Below are positions 7,764 through 15,771 of a stretch of 64,000 nucleotides of DNA, piece after piece; positions within the stretch are counted from its first letter, which is position 1; the number at the start of each line of letters is the position of its first letter. A program made the position numbers and the translations under genes. Where the stretch lies: the NCBI GenBank assembly GCA_036787835.1, contig DAIQON010000002.1, forward strand, positions 1-64,000, read 5' to 3'. A model generated the notes under the pieces. It was not told where the DNA came from and did not search any database. It saw only the letters and a list, made by a program, of their open reading frames with translations. The DNA comes from DAIQON01 sp036787835. Lineage in GTDB: Bacteria > Patescibacteriota > Saccharimonadia > Saccharimonadales > UBA4665.

Positions 7764-9404
7764 TTAGCTTCTTGGCATGTGATCATAGAAATGACCAAAA
7801 CTGAAATCTGTACGTATCATCTGCTTTACTTCGTCGATTGATGTACCGAACTTTACTCCTGGATTCAGAGTGTTGTATGGATCAAAAATTAGCTTAACTT
7901 TTTGAAGTAGGGCGTAGACCTCACTCCCATATTGCAACTCTAAGTATGGAGCACGGAGTCGACCATCGTTATTGTCTGAAGAAATAGTGCCACCAAGTTT
8001 AATTACCATTTTGTAGTATTCATCCATTAGTCTGAAGGCCTTTTGTCTATCGCCGACTTGAGATAGGTTGAAGTGTGGCTGTAAATGTAGATTGCCATCT
8101 CCGGCGTGTCCCCAAATGGCTATTGGCTTAATACCTATTGTCTTAAATATTGCATTGATGCCATCAATTAGCTCATTAAGGCGATCTGGTGCTACAGCAG
8201 CGTCTTCTACGATAGGCGTAGCTCTGTTTTGGCCATCACTATGGCCAATATATGATGATGAGGCTTGTCGCAGTTTCCAGATCTTCTGCTGGTGCTCAGG
8301 GTCAGTCTCAACTTGAATGTTAGTTGCTAATTTTTCGAGGATCTTAGTTGCCCGTTTTACCGATTTCTTATGTGAGCGATCGTTGGCTATGTCGTACTCA
8401 ACAAATAACACAAATTCTGGGAAAGGAATTTGAATTAGGTCTTTTAGCTGATTCGGGTTTAGTTGATGAACCGCATCTAGCAGCCCGTCATTAACCATCT
8501 CTAGTGCACTCGGTAATTGTTTTGAGGCTCGCAGGGCAGTAACTGCTTGCTGCAATGCGTCAAGATTATTAAACGAGGCCATTATGAGGGTAGTCTCGGG
8601 GTTATACGCTTCAGTAGATAGGGTAATTTCGCTAATTATACCTAGCGTGCCTTGGCTACCTATAAATAGCGGGCTAAGATCAAATGATCCATCTTTACGC
8701 TTAATGTCTAGCAGGTTGTAGCCTGCATTATTCTTAGTAACAGCAAGTTGAGTACTTGGTAACAGGTCTCTGTTCTCTTCTAGTAGAGTGTCTATTGCGC
8801 GGTAAACTTCTCCCTCAAAAGTAGTCATGCCTAGTTTCTTGCTTAGCTCTCTCTTAGAAAGCCTTTCTACTTCAATAACTTCTCCATTGGCAAGAACAAC
8901 ACGCAGACTTTGGACGTATTCACGCATCGTACCGTACTTAATCGCCTTTTCACCGCCTGAATTGTTGGCTACAGCGCCACCAACCGTTGAGTATTCGTAA
9001 GCTGCCGGATAAGGAGGCAAGAATCTGCCATGAGTTTGCAGCGTTTGTTGTAGCTTGCCAAAATTAATCCCAGGCTCGACTGTAACTGAGCCAGATTTAG
9101 TATCTAGTTCTAGTATCCGGTTCATATGTGCCGGGAATACTATCATTAAACCACTACCTAGTGCCGCTCCTGTTGTATCTGTACCCGAACCACGAGCAGT
9201 AATTGGTATGACCCGTCCACGCTCCGCAAGTTGCCAGCTAAAGCGAGCAGTTTTTCTAATGTCGTTTTCGTTCCTAGGATAAACAACAAGGGCGGGTGGT
9301 ATAGAGAATAAGCTACCGTCTGTAGCGAAATATTTTCTAGCATCGACAGAGGTCATTACTTCGCCAATCAAATGTTCCTGCAAATAATGGGCAATCTTAC
9401 TCAT
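7764..9404 (-). CDS. FAD-linked oxidase, GlcD / D-lactate dehydrogenase family
   Basis: The 546-residue protein has an N-terminal FAD-binding domain of the PCMH type (ARGSGTDTTGAALGSG near 70-85 and TVGGAVANNSGGEKAIKYG near 140-160) and a C-terminal FAD-oxidase domain with the hallmark WGHAGDGNLHLQPHF near residue 410 and the end motif DPYNTLNPG. This family oxidises 2-hydroxy acids such as D-lactate or glycolate to the keto acid, handing electrons to quinone or another carrier. Length is complete for a single-chain enzyme; there is no Fe-S domain attached. In a fermentative, host-dependent organism, D-lactate is a reasonable but unproven substrate. It converges with the peptidase gene across about 100 nt. 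Confidence 0.88.
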   Translation of the reverse strand: MSKIAHYLQEHLIGEVMTSVDARKYFATDGSLFSIPPALVVYPRNENDIRKTARFSWQLAERGRVIPITARGSGTDTTGAALGSGLMIVFPAHMNRILELDTKSGSVTVEPGINFGKLQQTLQTHGRFLPPYPAAYEYSTVGGAVANNSGGEKAIKYGTMREYVQSLRVVLANGEVIEVERLSKRELSKKLGMTTFEGEVYRAIDTLLEENRDLLPSTQLAVTKNNAGYNLLDIKRKDGSFDLSPLFIGSQGTLGIISEITLSTEAYNPETTLIMASFNNLDALQQAVTALRASKQLPSALEMVNDGLLDAVHQLNPNQLKDLIQIPFPEFVLFVEYDIANDRSHKKSVKRATKILEKLATNIQVETDPEHQQKIWKLRQASSSYIGHSDGQNRATPIVEDAAVAPDRLNELIDGINAIFKTIGIKPIAIWGHAGDGNLHLQPHFNLSQVGDRQKAFRLMDEYYKMVIKLGGTISSDNNDGRLRAPYLELQYGSEVYALLQKVKLIFDPYNTLNPGVKFGTSIDEVKQMIRTDFSFGHFYDHMPRS

Positions 9405-9537
9405 GAGTTTCGTGTATTTCCCCCTTAACTACCTATGTCTAAAATAATAACATAAGAGAGTTGGTTTGTGCTTGTTGATTTCTATAACACTAGCCTCTTA
9501 TTAGGGTGTTTTTTAGTTATGCTCGAATCGGTTGCGG

Positions 9538-9729
9538 CTATTCTTTATGATTGACTGGCAACTTTACAATAACGATTTCTCTTGATTGTAAACTTAGCGG
9601 ACTGTCGTGTCTATGTTGATAATAGTTATAGACTGAGACCAGACCAAAAAAAGCGACTAGCATCAAGGTTGTTAGTAGTATAAGCCTTTTGCTCGACTGC
9701 TTATTATCTGGGTTCCTATCGCTATCCAT
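9538..9729 (-). CDS. Small single-pass membrane protein (63 aa)
   Basis: A short charged N-terminus (MDSDRNPDNKQSSKR) precedes one membrane helix (about 16-36, LILLTTLMLVAFFGLVSVY) and a 27-residue tail. It stands alone between the FAD oxidase and the purine gene. I recognise no family. The charge pattern puts the N-terminus inside. No convincing ribosome site was seen, so the call rests on composition and on the clean helix. Confidence 0.45.
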   Translation of the reverse strand: MDSDRNPDNKQSSKRLILLTTLMLVAFFGLVSVYNYYQHRHDSPLSLQSREIVIVKLPVNHKE

Positions 9730-10074
9730 AGTATTTTAAGCATAATCATTACGACTATTTATTGCAATCAAGGAGTGCTTAATTCTTGCAGTATATTGAC
9801 CTTTTTTAATGCTCTTCTTAAACTAACCAAAAGATGCTAGGAGAATTCTATAGAAGAGAAAGCACTACTATTATAAGTTGGTGCAGCAGAAGCTAGTATT
9901 GTTGAACGACTTTCTGGTATTGTCGGCTGGCTAATAGATAATACAGATGTTAACTGGTCAAATGAATTAAGTGGAGCCGCCAAGGCTCTCTGTAACCAAC
10001 CCTATATATATTAGTTGGCTTCGTTAACAGCCCCAGTATTAATCATTGCAAGACGCTGCTTGAACCATGCTGTA
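9730..10074. other. 345-nt intergenic stretch with a start-less coding-like remnant
   Basis: On the plus strand, 9877-10011 holds 45 sense codons with protein-like composition (VGAAEASIVERLSGIVGWLI onward) followed by TAG at 10012, but the frame begins directly after a TAA and has no usable start. It may be the relic of a lost gene. An imperfect hairpin with CCAAC/GTTGG ends lies at 9996-10018. I see no promoter or RNA gene here. Confidence 0.3.
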
Positions 10075-10104
10075 TAGATATATAGCGCTTTATCTATATA
10101 TCTA
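10075..10104 (-). terminator. AT-rich hairpin overlapping the purE-purC stop codon
   Basis: An 11-bp perfect stem (AGATATATAG/CTATATATCT plus one T-A pair) closes an 8-nt loop and begins within the stop codon of the PurE-PurC gene. There is no long U-run after it on the minus strand, so it may act as a 3' stabilising structure instead of a classical terminator. Confidence 0.4.
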
Positions 10105-11454
10105 CTGACTCAAAGAGAACTGCTCAGTAAAACGCCCAGTTGCGGTGGCTACCCATTGATAGTTGTTTTTGATCTTTCCAAGCTCTTTTGCTTTAGCGCC
10201 TGGATCTTCAACGCCGGCTAGGTCACGATAGACTTGCTTGTCTTTCATTTGTGCCTTGTCTCCACCAGGCCAAATACGCCATGAATCATTGTCTATTACA
10301 TCACCAACGACTAATTTGCCAGTAGTTGCGTCAAAACCAAATTCTATCTTTAGATCAACAAGAGCTACTTTCTGTTTGCCCCAGGCAGCTTCAAGTACTT
10401 CAAATACTTGTCTTGTAAGTACTTCCATTTCTATTAAAGTTGCTCTACTTAGCCCTTCAAGTTGGCTTCCTTCCAGAGGCTCCTCGCTAATTAAGCCTTC
10501 ATCCTTAGGTTTGCTTGCTACGTATCGTTTAAACGTACCGCCGTCAAAATCGAACTCTACCATCGGATCATGATTTTCATCGTCTTTTTCGAAAACTTCA
10601 AAAACTATATCGTCAAATACTGTTCCTTCGTCTGTCTCTGGGCTTCGTTTAAGGTATGAACCAGTTGCTATTCTCCGTGTTACCAGTTCGAGTGGTATCA
10701 TTTTAAGCTTTCTGGCTTCAAAGGTTACGTCATCTACATCACCAAGAAAATGGGTTGGTATGCCCGCCTCATTAAGGAGTCTAAATACATTGACCGTAGT
10801 AGTAGTTGCTATCACGGCCTTACCCTCAAGCTCGTCTCGTCTTTCCCCGTCTCCAGCGGTAATATCATCTTTACTTCGTATGAGAACCCTGGTCCCGTCT
10901 CCAGCGACATCTTCTAGTATTTCTTTCGTTTTACCCTGAGCAATTGTGTCTAGTATTGGTGGTAAATTAACGGGCTTGGCTTCTTTTCTACGAATTAGTT
11001 CAGCTTGTGTGTTGGCGGCGACTTCGGGATCAGCAGCTCCCAACATAATGGCCGTAAATAATGTGGCCTGCTCAATACCTCTTTTACCGCCTACAAAAAG
11101 CGGAATAGGTAAACCTGGTGCAGTATAGGCTATCGGGTCTACGCCATGTTCATCAAGCGCCACTCCAATAATTGGCTTTGGCTCAAACCTTCCAGTATTA
11201 ATATGAGCAGCGGTTTTCCCGGCTAAAGCATTTGCTAGTCCCGCAATACATACATATGCTTGTACGTGGTCGGTGTGCTGATCGAGCCACTCTGTAAGTT
11301 CAGGGTCATCACGGTGTGCAGAGGCTACACCCACATAGGTATCTAGCCCTATCCTCTGTAACATTTGTTCTGCACCACTTTCCTCTAGAACTGACCTGTC
11401 GCTCTCGCTTCCAATCAGGAAAGCAACTCTCATTCTTTCATCTGCATCACTCAT
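10102..11454 (-). CDS. PurE-PurC fusion: AIR carboxylase/mutase plus SAICAR synthetase
   Basis: One 450-residue chain carries two purine enzymes. Residues 1 to about 160 are PurE-like: FLIGSESDRSVLEESG, the ASAHRDDPEL segment and a Gly/Ala-rich IAGLANALAGKTAAH region that binds AIR. Residues about 165-450 are SAICAR synthetase (PurC): QGKTKEIL, SKDDITAGDGERRDE, RIATGSYLKR, the DLKIEFGFD metal/nucleotide region and DVIDNDSWRIWP. Together they would convert AIR through CAIR to SAICAR. Animal PAICS has the opposite order (PurC then PurE). The start follows an excellent GGAGGTAAC ribosome site. No other purine gene is nearby, so the pathway context is unknown. A 4-residue gap in either active site was not seen. 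Confidence 0.9.
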   Translation of the reverse strand: MSDADERMRVAFLIGSESDRSVLEESGAEQMLQRIGLDTYVGVASAHRDDPELTEWLDQHTDHVQAYVCIAGLANALAGKTAAHINTGRFEPKPIIGVALDEHGVDPIAYTAPGLPIPLFVGGKRGIEQATLFTAIMLGAADPEVAANTQAELIRRKEAKPVNLPPILDTIAQGKTKEILEDVAGDGTRVLIRSKDDITAGDGERRDELEGKAVIATTTTVNVFRLLNEAGIPTHFLGDVDDVTFEARKLKMIPLELVTRRIATGSYLKRSPETDEGTVFDDIVFEVFEKDDENHDPMVEFDFDGGTFKRYVASKPKDEGLISEEPLEGSQLEGLSRATLIEMEVLTRQVFEVLEAAWGKQKVALVDLKIEFGFDATTGKLVVGDVIDNDSWRIWPGGDKAQMKDKQVYRDLAGVEDPGAKAKELGKIKNNYQWVATATGRFTEQFSLSQ

Positions 11455-11556
11455 GCTGTTACCTCCGAGTTTTTAAGATTAAATACATAATGGCATAGTG
11501 CGTTTTTTCAGGCAAGCATGAGCATTATAGAGACAGATAATAATCATAATTGTACG

Positions 11557-11643
11557 TGGTGCGGATAAGAGGACTTGAACCTCCACGACCATAAAGGTCA
11601 CTAGCTCCTGAAGCTAGCGCGTCTACCATTCCGCCACATCCGC
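11557..11643 (-). tRNA. tRNA-Leu (anticodon CAG), CCA encoded
   Basis: On the minus strand the acceptor GCGGATG pairs with TATCCGC (one G-T pair). The anticodon stem CTAGC/GCTAG closes the loop TTCAGGA with anticodon CAG. A long variable arm (TGACCTTTATGGTCGT) and the T-arm GGAGG TTCAAGT CCTCT follow, with encoded ACCA. The class II layout and anticodon agree on leucine. Confidence 0.96.
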
Positions 11644-11717
11644 ATAAGTTGATTTATTGGCTTTAATGCTAACAGAGATATATTAAACCAAAGTAGGGGA
11701 CAAGACTATTTATTTTT

Positions 11718-12308
11718 TTATGTGTATAGCTTATTTTGCTCAATATATCTTGCCACAGAACTACAAACTAGATTATCTAGCGGCTGTCCTTCAGTGACAT
11801 TAGCCCTGGCACGACTCGAACTAATGCCATCGCAGCTATCGACGTCTAGTTTAATAATCTCCTCGCGGCTTGGTATGTCTATACTCCCACGACCAAATAT
11901 AATCATCTGGAGCTTCTCTTGTAATTCAACTCCGTGCGTCCATTCAGGCATACTGGCGTATGCATCGGCTCCGTAAGTAAACCAAAAGTCTATATCTGCA
12001 TGTTCAGCGGCCAATTTACCGACGGTAATATAGGTCTGATTAGGTCTTGGCAGTTTAAGTTCAAAATCGGATATAACTAGCCTTGGATTGTCTTCAAATA
12101 CTTCACGCCTAACGAGTCCGAGCATATTTAGTCGATCTTCATCGCTAACATCCATTTGTTTATCCCGACGATCGCCTGATGGCATAACCCATAGTTCATC
12201 AAAGCCGGGTAGAGATAGACAGGCCTCAATGATATCTACATGGGCACTAGTCGGAGGATTAAAAGCTCCGCCGAAAATAATAACTGGCGATTTTTCAATA
12301 CTTTTCAT
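11718..12308 (-). CDS. nadD: Nicotinate-nucleotide adenylyltransferase
   Basis: The 196-residue protein is a nucleotidyltransferase of the NadD family, which joins nicotinate mononucleotide and ATP to give deamido-NAD. The N-terminus carries FGGAFNPPTSAH, the (H/T)xGH nucleotide site in the variant form TSAH; WVMPSGDRRDK and WFTYGADAYASMPEW are typical NadD segments; and GISSSRARA near residue 165 is the second phosphate-binding motif (ISSTxIR-like). Length is normal. It is transcribed divergently from nadE across 89 nt that hold a promoter and a candidate NrtR operator, so both genes can be controlled from one site. Confidence 0.93.
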   Translation of the reverse strand: MKSIEKSPVIIFGGAFNPPTSAHVDIIEACLSLPGFDELWVMPSGDRRDKQMDVSDEDRLNMLGLVRREVFEDNPRLVISDFELKLPRPNQTYITVGKLAAEHADIDFWFTYGADAYASMPEWTHGVELQEKLQMIIFGRGSIDIPSREEIIKLDVDSCDGISSSRARANVTEGQPLDNLVCSSVARYIEQNKLYT

Positions 12309-12324
12309 AATACTTATTGTCCTG

Positions 12325-12354
12325 TTGACACTTACTAAGTTAACATACTATAAT
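12325..12354 (+). promoter_or_regulatory. Strong sigma70-type promoter for nadE
   Basis: A perfect TTGACA (12325-12330) and a perfect TATAAT (12349-12354) are separated by 18 bp. The expected start point near 12361 gives a leader of about 37 nt that begins at the candidate NrtR operator and ends with the GAAAGGGAAG ribosome site of nadE. Confidence 0.8.
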
Positions 12355-12361
12355 GTAATAG

Positions 12362-12382
12362 TAAATGTAAATTATACACTAA
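12362..12382. promoter_or_regulatory. Candidate NrtR operator upstream of nadE
   Basis: TAAATGT-N7-ACACTAA is a 21-bp imperfect palindrome with the same half-site and 7-nt spacer as the better palindrome before pncA (TTAGTGT-N7-ACACTAA); the right half is identical and the left matches 5 of 7. It begins 8 nt after the -10 box, where a bound repressor would block transcription. NrtR sites are known as 21-bp palindromes. Confidence 0.6.
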
Positions 12383-12397
12383 CTGAAAGGGAAGATC

Positions 12398-14308
12398 ATG
12401 GAAAGGGAACTATCTTTTAAACCCGAAGAGTCGTATATACGAGTAGCTACTGCCTGCCCTGAGGTTGCACTGGCTGATGTACCAACTAATGTTGAGCGAA
12501 TCGAAGAACTATTTGGTGAAGCGGCCGATCAGAATGTTGCTCTCATTAGCTTCCCTGAAATGTCTATAACTGGCTACACTTTGGGTGATTTAGTTAACCA
12601 GAATTCCCTACTTAACCAGGCCAAGAATGGGCTCATTGAACTTGCACTGTCGACCGAAGACCGTAACTGTGCAATGGTCGTCGGATTACCTATGAATATA
12701 GGTAATCGTCTATATAACTGTGCGGCTGTTTTAGCTGACGGGAAGATCAAAGGCATTGTGACAAAAACCAACCTGCCAACCTATGGCGAGTTCTACGAAG
12801 ATAGATGGTTTGATACTTGGGATCAGGATAATGGATTAGTAAATATAGATGGCCAAGACGTTCCCTTTGGCACCAAGCTACTATTTGAAATCGGCGGCAC
12901 AAAAGTTGGAGTCGAGATTTGCGAAGACTTATGGGTTGCCGAACAGCCCAGTACTTGGTTGGCTCTTAATGGCGCTCTTGTTGTAGCCAATCCGTCGGCT
13001 TCCCCTGAACAGATAGGAAAACCGAGTAATCGCCGTAAGCTGGTTGAAGTACAGTCTGGGAGGCTAATTTGCGGCTATCTATATGCCGGGGCGGATGTCA
13101 GCGAATCAACCGCTGAAGTTGTTATGAGCGGGCATCAGCTAATTGGCTCGAATGGTAAACTGGCTGCTGAGAGCAAGCCGTTTGCTGGTAACAGATTACT
13201 TATTGCTGAGATAGATACCGAACATCTGGAGCATGATAGGCGCCGACTTCATATGGCTAATTATATCGGTGCAACGGTTATAAAAACCTGTGTTGAACGG
13301 AGCCAAACGGATCTATTTTCTAAGGTCAACCGAAACCCGTTCTTGCCGGAAGAATCTGAAGCCAAAAGGCGAGAACGACTAGGTCAAGTCGTGGCCATTC
13401 AAGCTCATGGTTTAGCAATGCGATTAAAGAAAACTAAGACTGAGAAGGTTGTACTAGGACTGAGTGGTGGTCTTGACTCTACTCTAGCCCTACTTGTTGC
13501 CTGCGAAACAGCAAAGATATTAGGAGTTAAGCCTAAAGACCTAATTCAAACCATTACTATGCCTGGCCTCGCTAGTAGTGAAGATACACAATCTAATGCT
13601 ACTGCCCTAGCTATACTGCTAGATATACCAAATAAGGTTATCCCTATAAGCCAACTGGCAAATATGGATATGTTCGCTATTGATCATGATGCCATGACCC
13701 AGGACATAACCTTTGAAAATGCTCAGGCTAGAGCTAGAACTACCCTGCTGTTTAATTTTGCCAATAAAAATGGAGGAATAGTCCTTGGAACTAGCGACCT
13801 GAGCGAAATCGCCCTTGGCTGGTGTACATATAATGGTGACCAGCAAAGCCATTACAACGTAAACGGTGGCATCCCAAAGACTGTGGTAAAAGAAGAGGTT
13901 AAATACTTAAGTACTTTGGACGAATATAAGGCCGGGAAAGAACTACTCGATCGAATACTGGGCACGCTTTATTCACCTGAACTTGTTGGCAATAATCGGG
14001 ACATTTCACAAAATACTGAAGATATTATTGGCCCTTATGAACTTCATGACTTCTTCTTGAACCGGGTGATTCGCTGGGGTGATTCGGCATCAAAAATAGC
14101 CTACTTAGCATGTAGTACTTTTGAGGATACCTACAGCTCTGATGAAGTTAAAAAGTGGCTTGGACTTTTCGTACGCCGCTTTGCCTCTAATCAGTTCAAG
14201 CGTGAAAATATGCCAAACGGTCCTAAAATTGCCAGTGTTAGTTTGAGTCCCCGCGGCGACTGGCGAATGCCGGCAGACTTATATAACGCCGCAATATGGG
14301 AGATTTAA
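12398..14308 (+). CDS. nadE: Glutamine-dependent NAD+ synthetase
   Basis: This 636-residue enzyme makes NAD from deamido-NAD, ATP and glutamine-derived ammonia. The N-terminal nitrilase-type glutaminase has its triad: E54 in SFPEMSITGY, K123 in TKTNLP and C175 in VEICEDLW. The C-terminal NAD synthetase domain has the ATP pyrophosphatase loop SGGLDS (356-361), LGTSDLSEIALGWCTY and a late SPRGDWRMP. Length is near the usual 540-680 for the two-domain form. ATG 12398 follows a purine-rich ribosome site. It heads the NAD salvage cluster, with a strong promoter and a candidate NrtR operator, and accepts the product of nadD encoded divergently. Confidence 0.97.
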   Translation: MERELSFKPEESYIRVATACPEVALADVPTNVERIEELFGEAADQNVALISFPEMSITGYTLGDLVNQNSLLNQAKNGLIELALSTEDRNCAMVVGLPMNIGNRLYNCAAVLADGKIKGIVTKTNLPTYGEFYEDRWFDTWDQDNGLVNIDGQDVPFGTKLLFEIGGTKVGVEICEDLWVAEQPSTWLALNGALVVANPSASPEQIGKPSNRRKLVEVQSGRLICGYLYAGADVSESTAEVVMSGHQLIGSNGKLAAESKPFAGNRLLIAEIDTEHLEHDRRRLHMANYIGATVIKTCVERSQTDLFSKVNRNPFLPEESEAKRRERLGQVVAIQAHGLAMRLKKTKTEKVVLGLSGGLDSTLALLVACETAKILGVKPKDLIQTITMPGLASSEDTQSNATALAILLDIPNKVIPISQLANMDMFAIDHDAMTQDITFENAQARARTTLLFNFANKNGGIVLGTSDLSEIALGWCTYNGDQQSHYNVNGGIPKTVVKEEVKYLSTLDEYKAGKELLDRILGTLYSPELVGNNRDISQNTEDIIGPYELHDFFLNRVIRWGDSASKIAYLACSTFEDTYSSDEVKKWLGLFVRRFASNQFKRENMPNGPKIASVSLSPRGDWRMPADLYNAAIWEI

Positions 14309-14336
14309 TAGTCAGTTTTAGGCTATACTAGAAATT

Positions 14337-15011
14337 ATGACTGGCGAATACGTTGCACCAATACTTACCGTAGACAGTGTTATCTTCCAGATAACTGACG
14401 GACAATTAATGGTTCTCCTGATAAACAGAGCGGCGGAGCCGTTTAAAGGGTCATGGGCATTGCCTGGTGGCTATAACGCGGCTGGCGAAACGACTACTGA
14501 AGCCCTGTCGCGGGTAGTTAAGGCTAAGTCGGGAATAGAGGTTGCTAAATTAAAGCTAGTTGAGCAACTATATACCTTTGATACAGTAGCTCGTGACCCA
14601 CGAGGACACGCTGTTAGCGTTACCTATATGGGGCTCGGTTTAAATCTAGAGCCGAAAGACAGCAAAACGACTCAAAGCCCTCAGTTTTTCCCAGTAAAAC
14701 AACTTCCTGAACTGGCCTATGATCACCATAACATTATTAGCTATGCTCATGACCGACTGGCATCTAAGATAACCTATACTAATGCTGTCTACGCCCTACT
14801 ACCTGAGTTATTTACTCTGCCTCAACTTCAGGCGACCTACGAGGCAATCTTTGGCAGGCAACTAGATAAACGTAATTTCAGAAAGAAATACTTATCATTC
14901 GATCTAATTAAGCCAACTAAACAGTTCGTTAAACTTGGCGCTCATAGGCCTGCCCAACTATACGAATTTAATCAAAAAGAACTAACTTCTCTCTCTAGAA
15001 GCTTCGATTAG
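14337..15011 (+). CDS. nrtR: NrtR-type transcriptional regulator of NAD metabolism (Nudix-like + winged helix)
   Basis: Residues 1 to about 135 form a Nudix-like domain (WALPGGYNAAGETTTEALSR); the catalytic part of the Nudix box is degraded, since the REuxEExGu segment reads RVVKAKSGI, as in regulators that sense ADP-ribose-type ligands without cutting them. Residues about 150-224 match the NrtR winged helix (YALLPELFTLPQLQATYEAI, DKRNFRKKYL). NrtR proteins repress NAD genes and release DNA on binding a metabolite. Here the gene sits between nadE and pncA, and two 21-bp operator candidates lie before those genes. It starts 28 nt after nadE with no clear ribosome site. Confidence 0.9.
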   Translation: MTGEYVAPILTVDSVIFQITDGQLMVLLINRAAEPFKGSWALPGGYNAAGETTTEALSRVVKAKSGIEVAKLKLVEQLYTFDTVARDPRGHAVSVTYMGLGLNLEPKDSKTTQSPQFFPVKQLPELAYDHHNIISYAHDRLASKITYTNAVYALLPELFTLPQLQATYEAIFGRQLDKRNFRKKYLSFDLIKPTKQFVKLGAHRPAQLYEFNQKELTSLSRSFD

Positions 15012-15016
15012 GACAT

Positions 15017-15037
15017 TTAGTGTTGACAAGACACTAA
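15017..15037. promoter_or_regulatory. Candidate NrtR operator overlapping the pncA promoter
   Basis: TTAGTGT-N7-ACACTAA is a 21-bp palindrome with two perfect 7-bp half-sites. It covers the TTGACA at 15023-15028, which could be the -35 box of a pncA promoter with a weak -10 (TAATCT at 15046). Binding would cover the -35. The same architecture occurs before nadE. Confidence 0.7.
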
Positions 15038-15060
15038 CTATGGAGTAATCTTCTTAGTAA

Positions 15061-15080
15061 GTACTTAGTGTGTTAAGTAC
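15061..15080. promoter_or_regulatory. Second perfect inverted repeat in the pncA leader
   Basis: GTACTTA and TAAGTAC flank 6 nt. It lies between the pncA promoter and its AAGGAG ribosome site. It could be a second, different operator or an mRNA hairpin. A neighbouring CTTAGTAAG recurs in inverted form (CTTACTAAG) between the -35 and -10 boxes of nadE. Confidence 0.45.
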
Positions 15081-15102
15081 ATTAACTACAAGGAGAACTA
15101 TC

Positions 15103-15771
15103 ATGAAAAACCTAGAAACATATAACAAAGTTGTCACAGTCGGAGTAGATTTTGTTAATGACTTCTTCCCTGATGGCAGCTTGCCAGTTGCTGATGCGGA
15201 CCTAACTATTCCACCATTTAATTCTGCTGCAGACTGGACTCGTCAGCAGCCCAATAGCCTTGTTGCCTTCCCTAAAGAGGCGCACCCTAAGGTTACTGAT
15301 CACTTCGGTTATCCACCAGACTATAGAACCACTTGGCCAGAACACGGCATTGACGGAACCTGGGGTGCTGAATTTCGCACAGGTTTAGTCGTTACTGAGG
15401 CTGATGTAGTTCTTAAAAAAGGTATGAAAGTAAACGAAGATGCCTATTCCGGCTTTATGGCTGTGGGTATGGGTGGTGTTGATCTAGAGAGTTTGATAAC
15501 CCCTGTTAAGCATGAAAGAGTCGCTGTAATTATCGGTGGTTTAGCAACTGATTATTGCATAAAGGCTACCTTACTTGACGCTCAAAGATTGGCCACTCAT
15601 CTATTCGATCGCGATCGAACTCTCGATGTATATGCACTGACTGATGCAATGCGTCCAGTTAACGAAACAACTGGTGAAGAAGCTTTGGAAGTTATAGCAG
15701 CAGAGGGCATAAGGATGATAACAAGCCGAGATTTAGTCGAAGGTCAAGTTATGAGAGTGGAGGAAATGTGA
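15103..15771 (+). CDS. pncA: Nicotinamidase
   Basis: The enzyme deamidates nicotinamide to nicotinate, the entry step for salvage. The catalytic triad of the family is visible: Asp in VGVDFVNDFFP (about residue 16), Lys in VVLKKGMK, and Cys in ATDYCIKAT; TWPEHGIDGTWGAEF is the usual metal/substrate segment, with HP-type metal residues in FPKEAHP. Starting at ATG 15103 (222 residues) places AAGGAG 7 nt upstream; an earlier in-frame ATG at 15070 lies within the leader repeat and is less likely. Its TGA stop shares bases with the pncB start (TGATG), so the two are translationally coupled. Confidence 0.94.
   Translation: MKNLETYNKVVTVGVDFVNDFFPDGSLPVADADLTIPPFNSAADWTRQQPNSLVAFPKEAHPKVTDHFGYPPDYRTTWPEHGIDGTWGAEFRTGLVVTEADVVLKKGMKVNEDAYSGFMAVGMGGVDLESLITPVKHERVAVIIGGLATDYCIKATLLDAQRLATHLFDRDRTLDVYALTDAMRPVNETTGEEALEVIAAEGIRMITSRDLVEGQVMRVEEM

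Noticed and set aside
15070..15102. Upstream ATG as pncA start
   Set aside because: It lies inside the leader palindrome without a ribosome site, while ATG 15103 has AAGGAG at the right distance.
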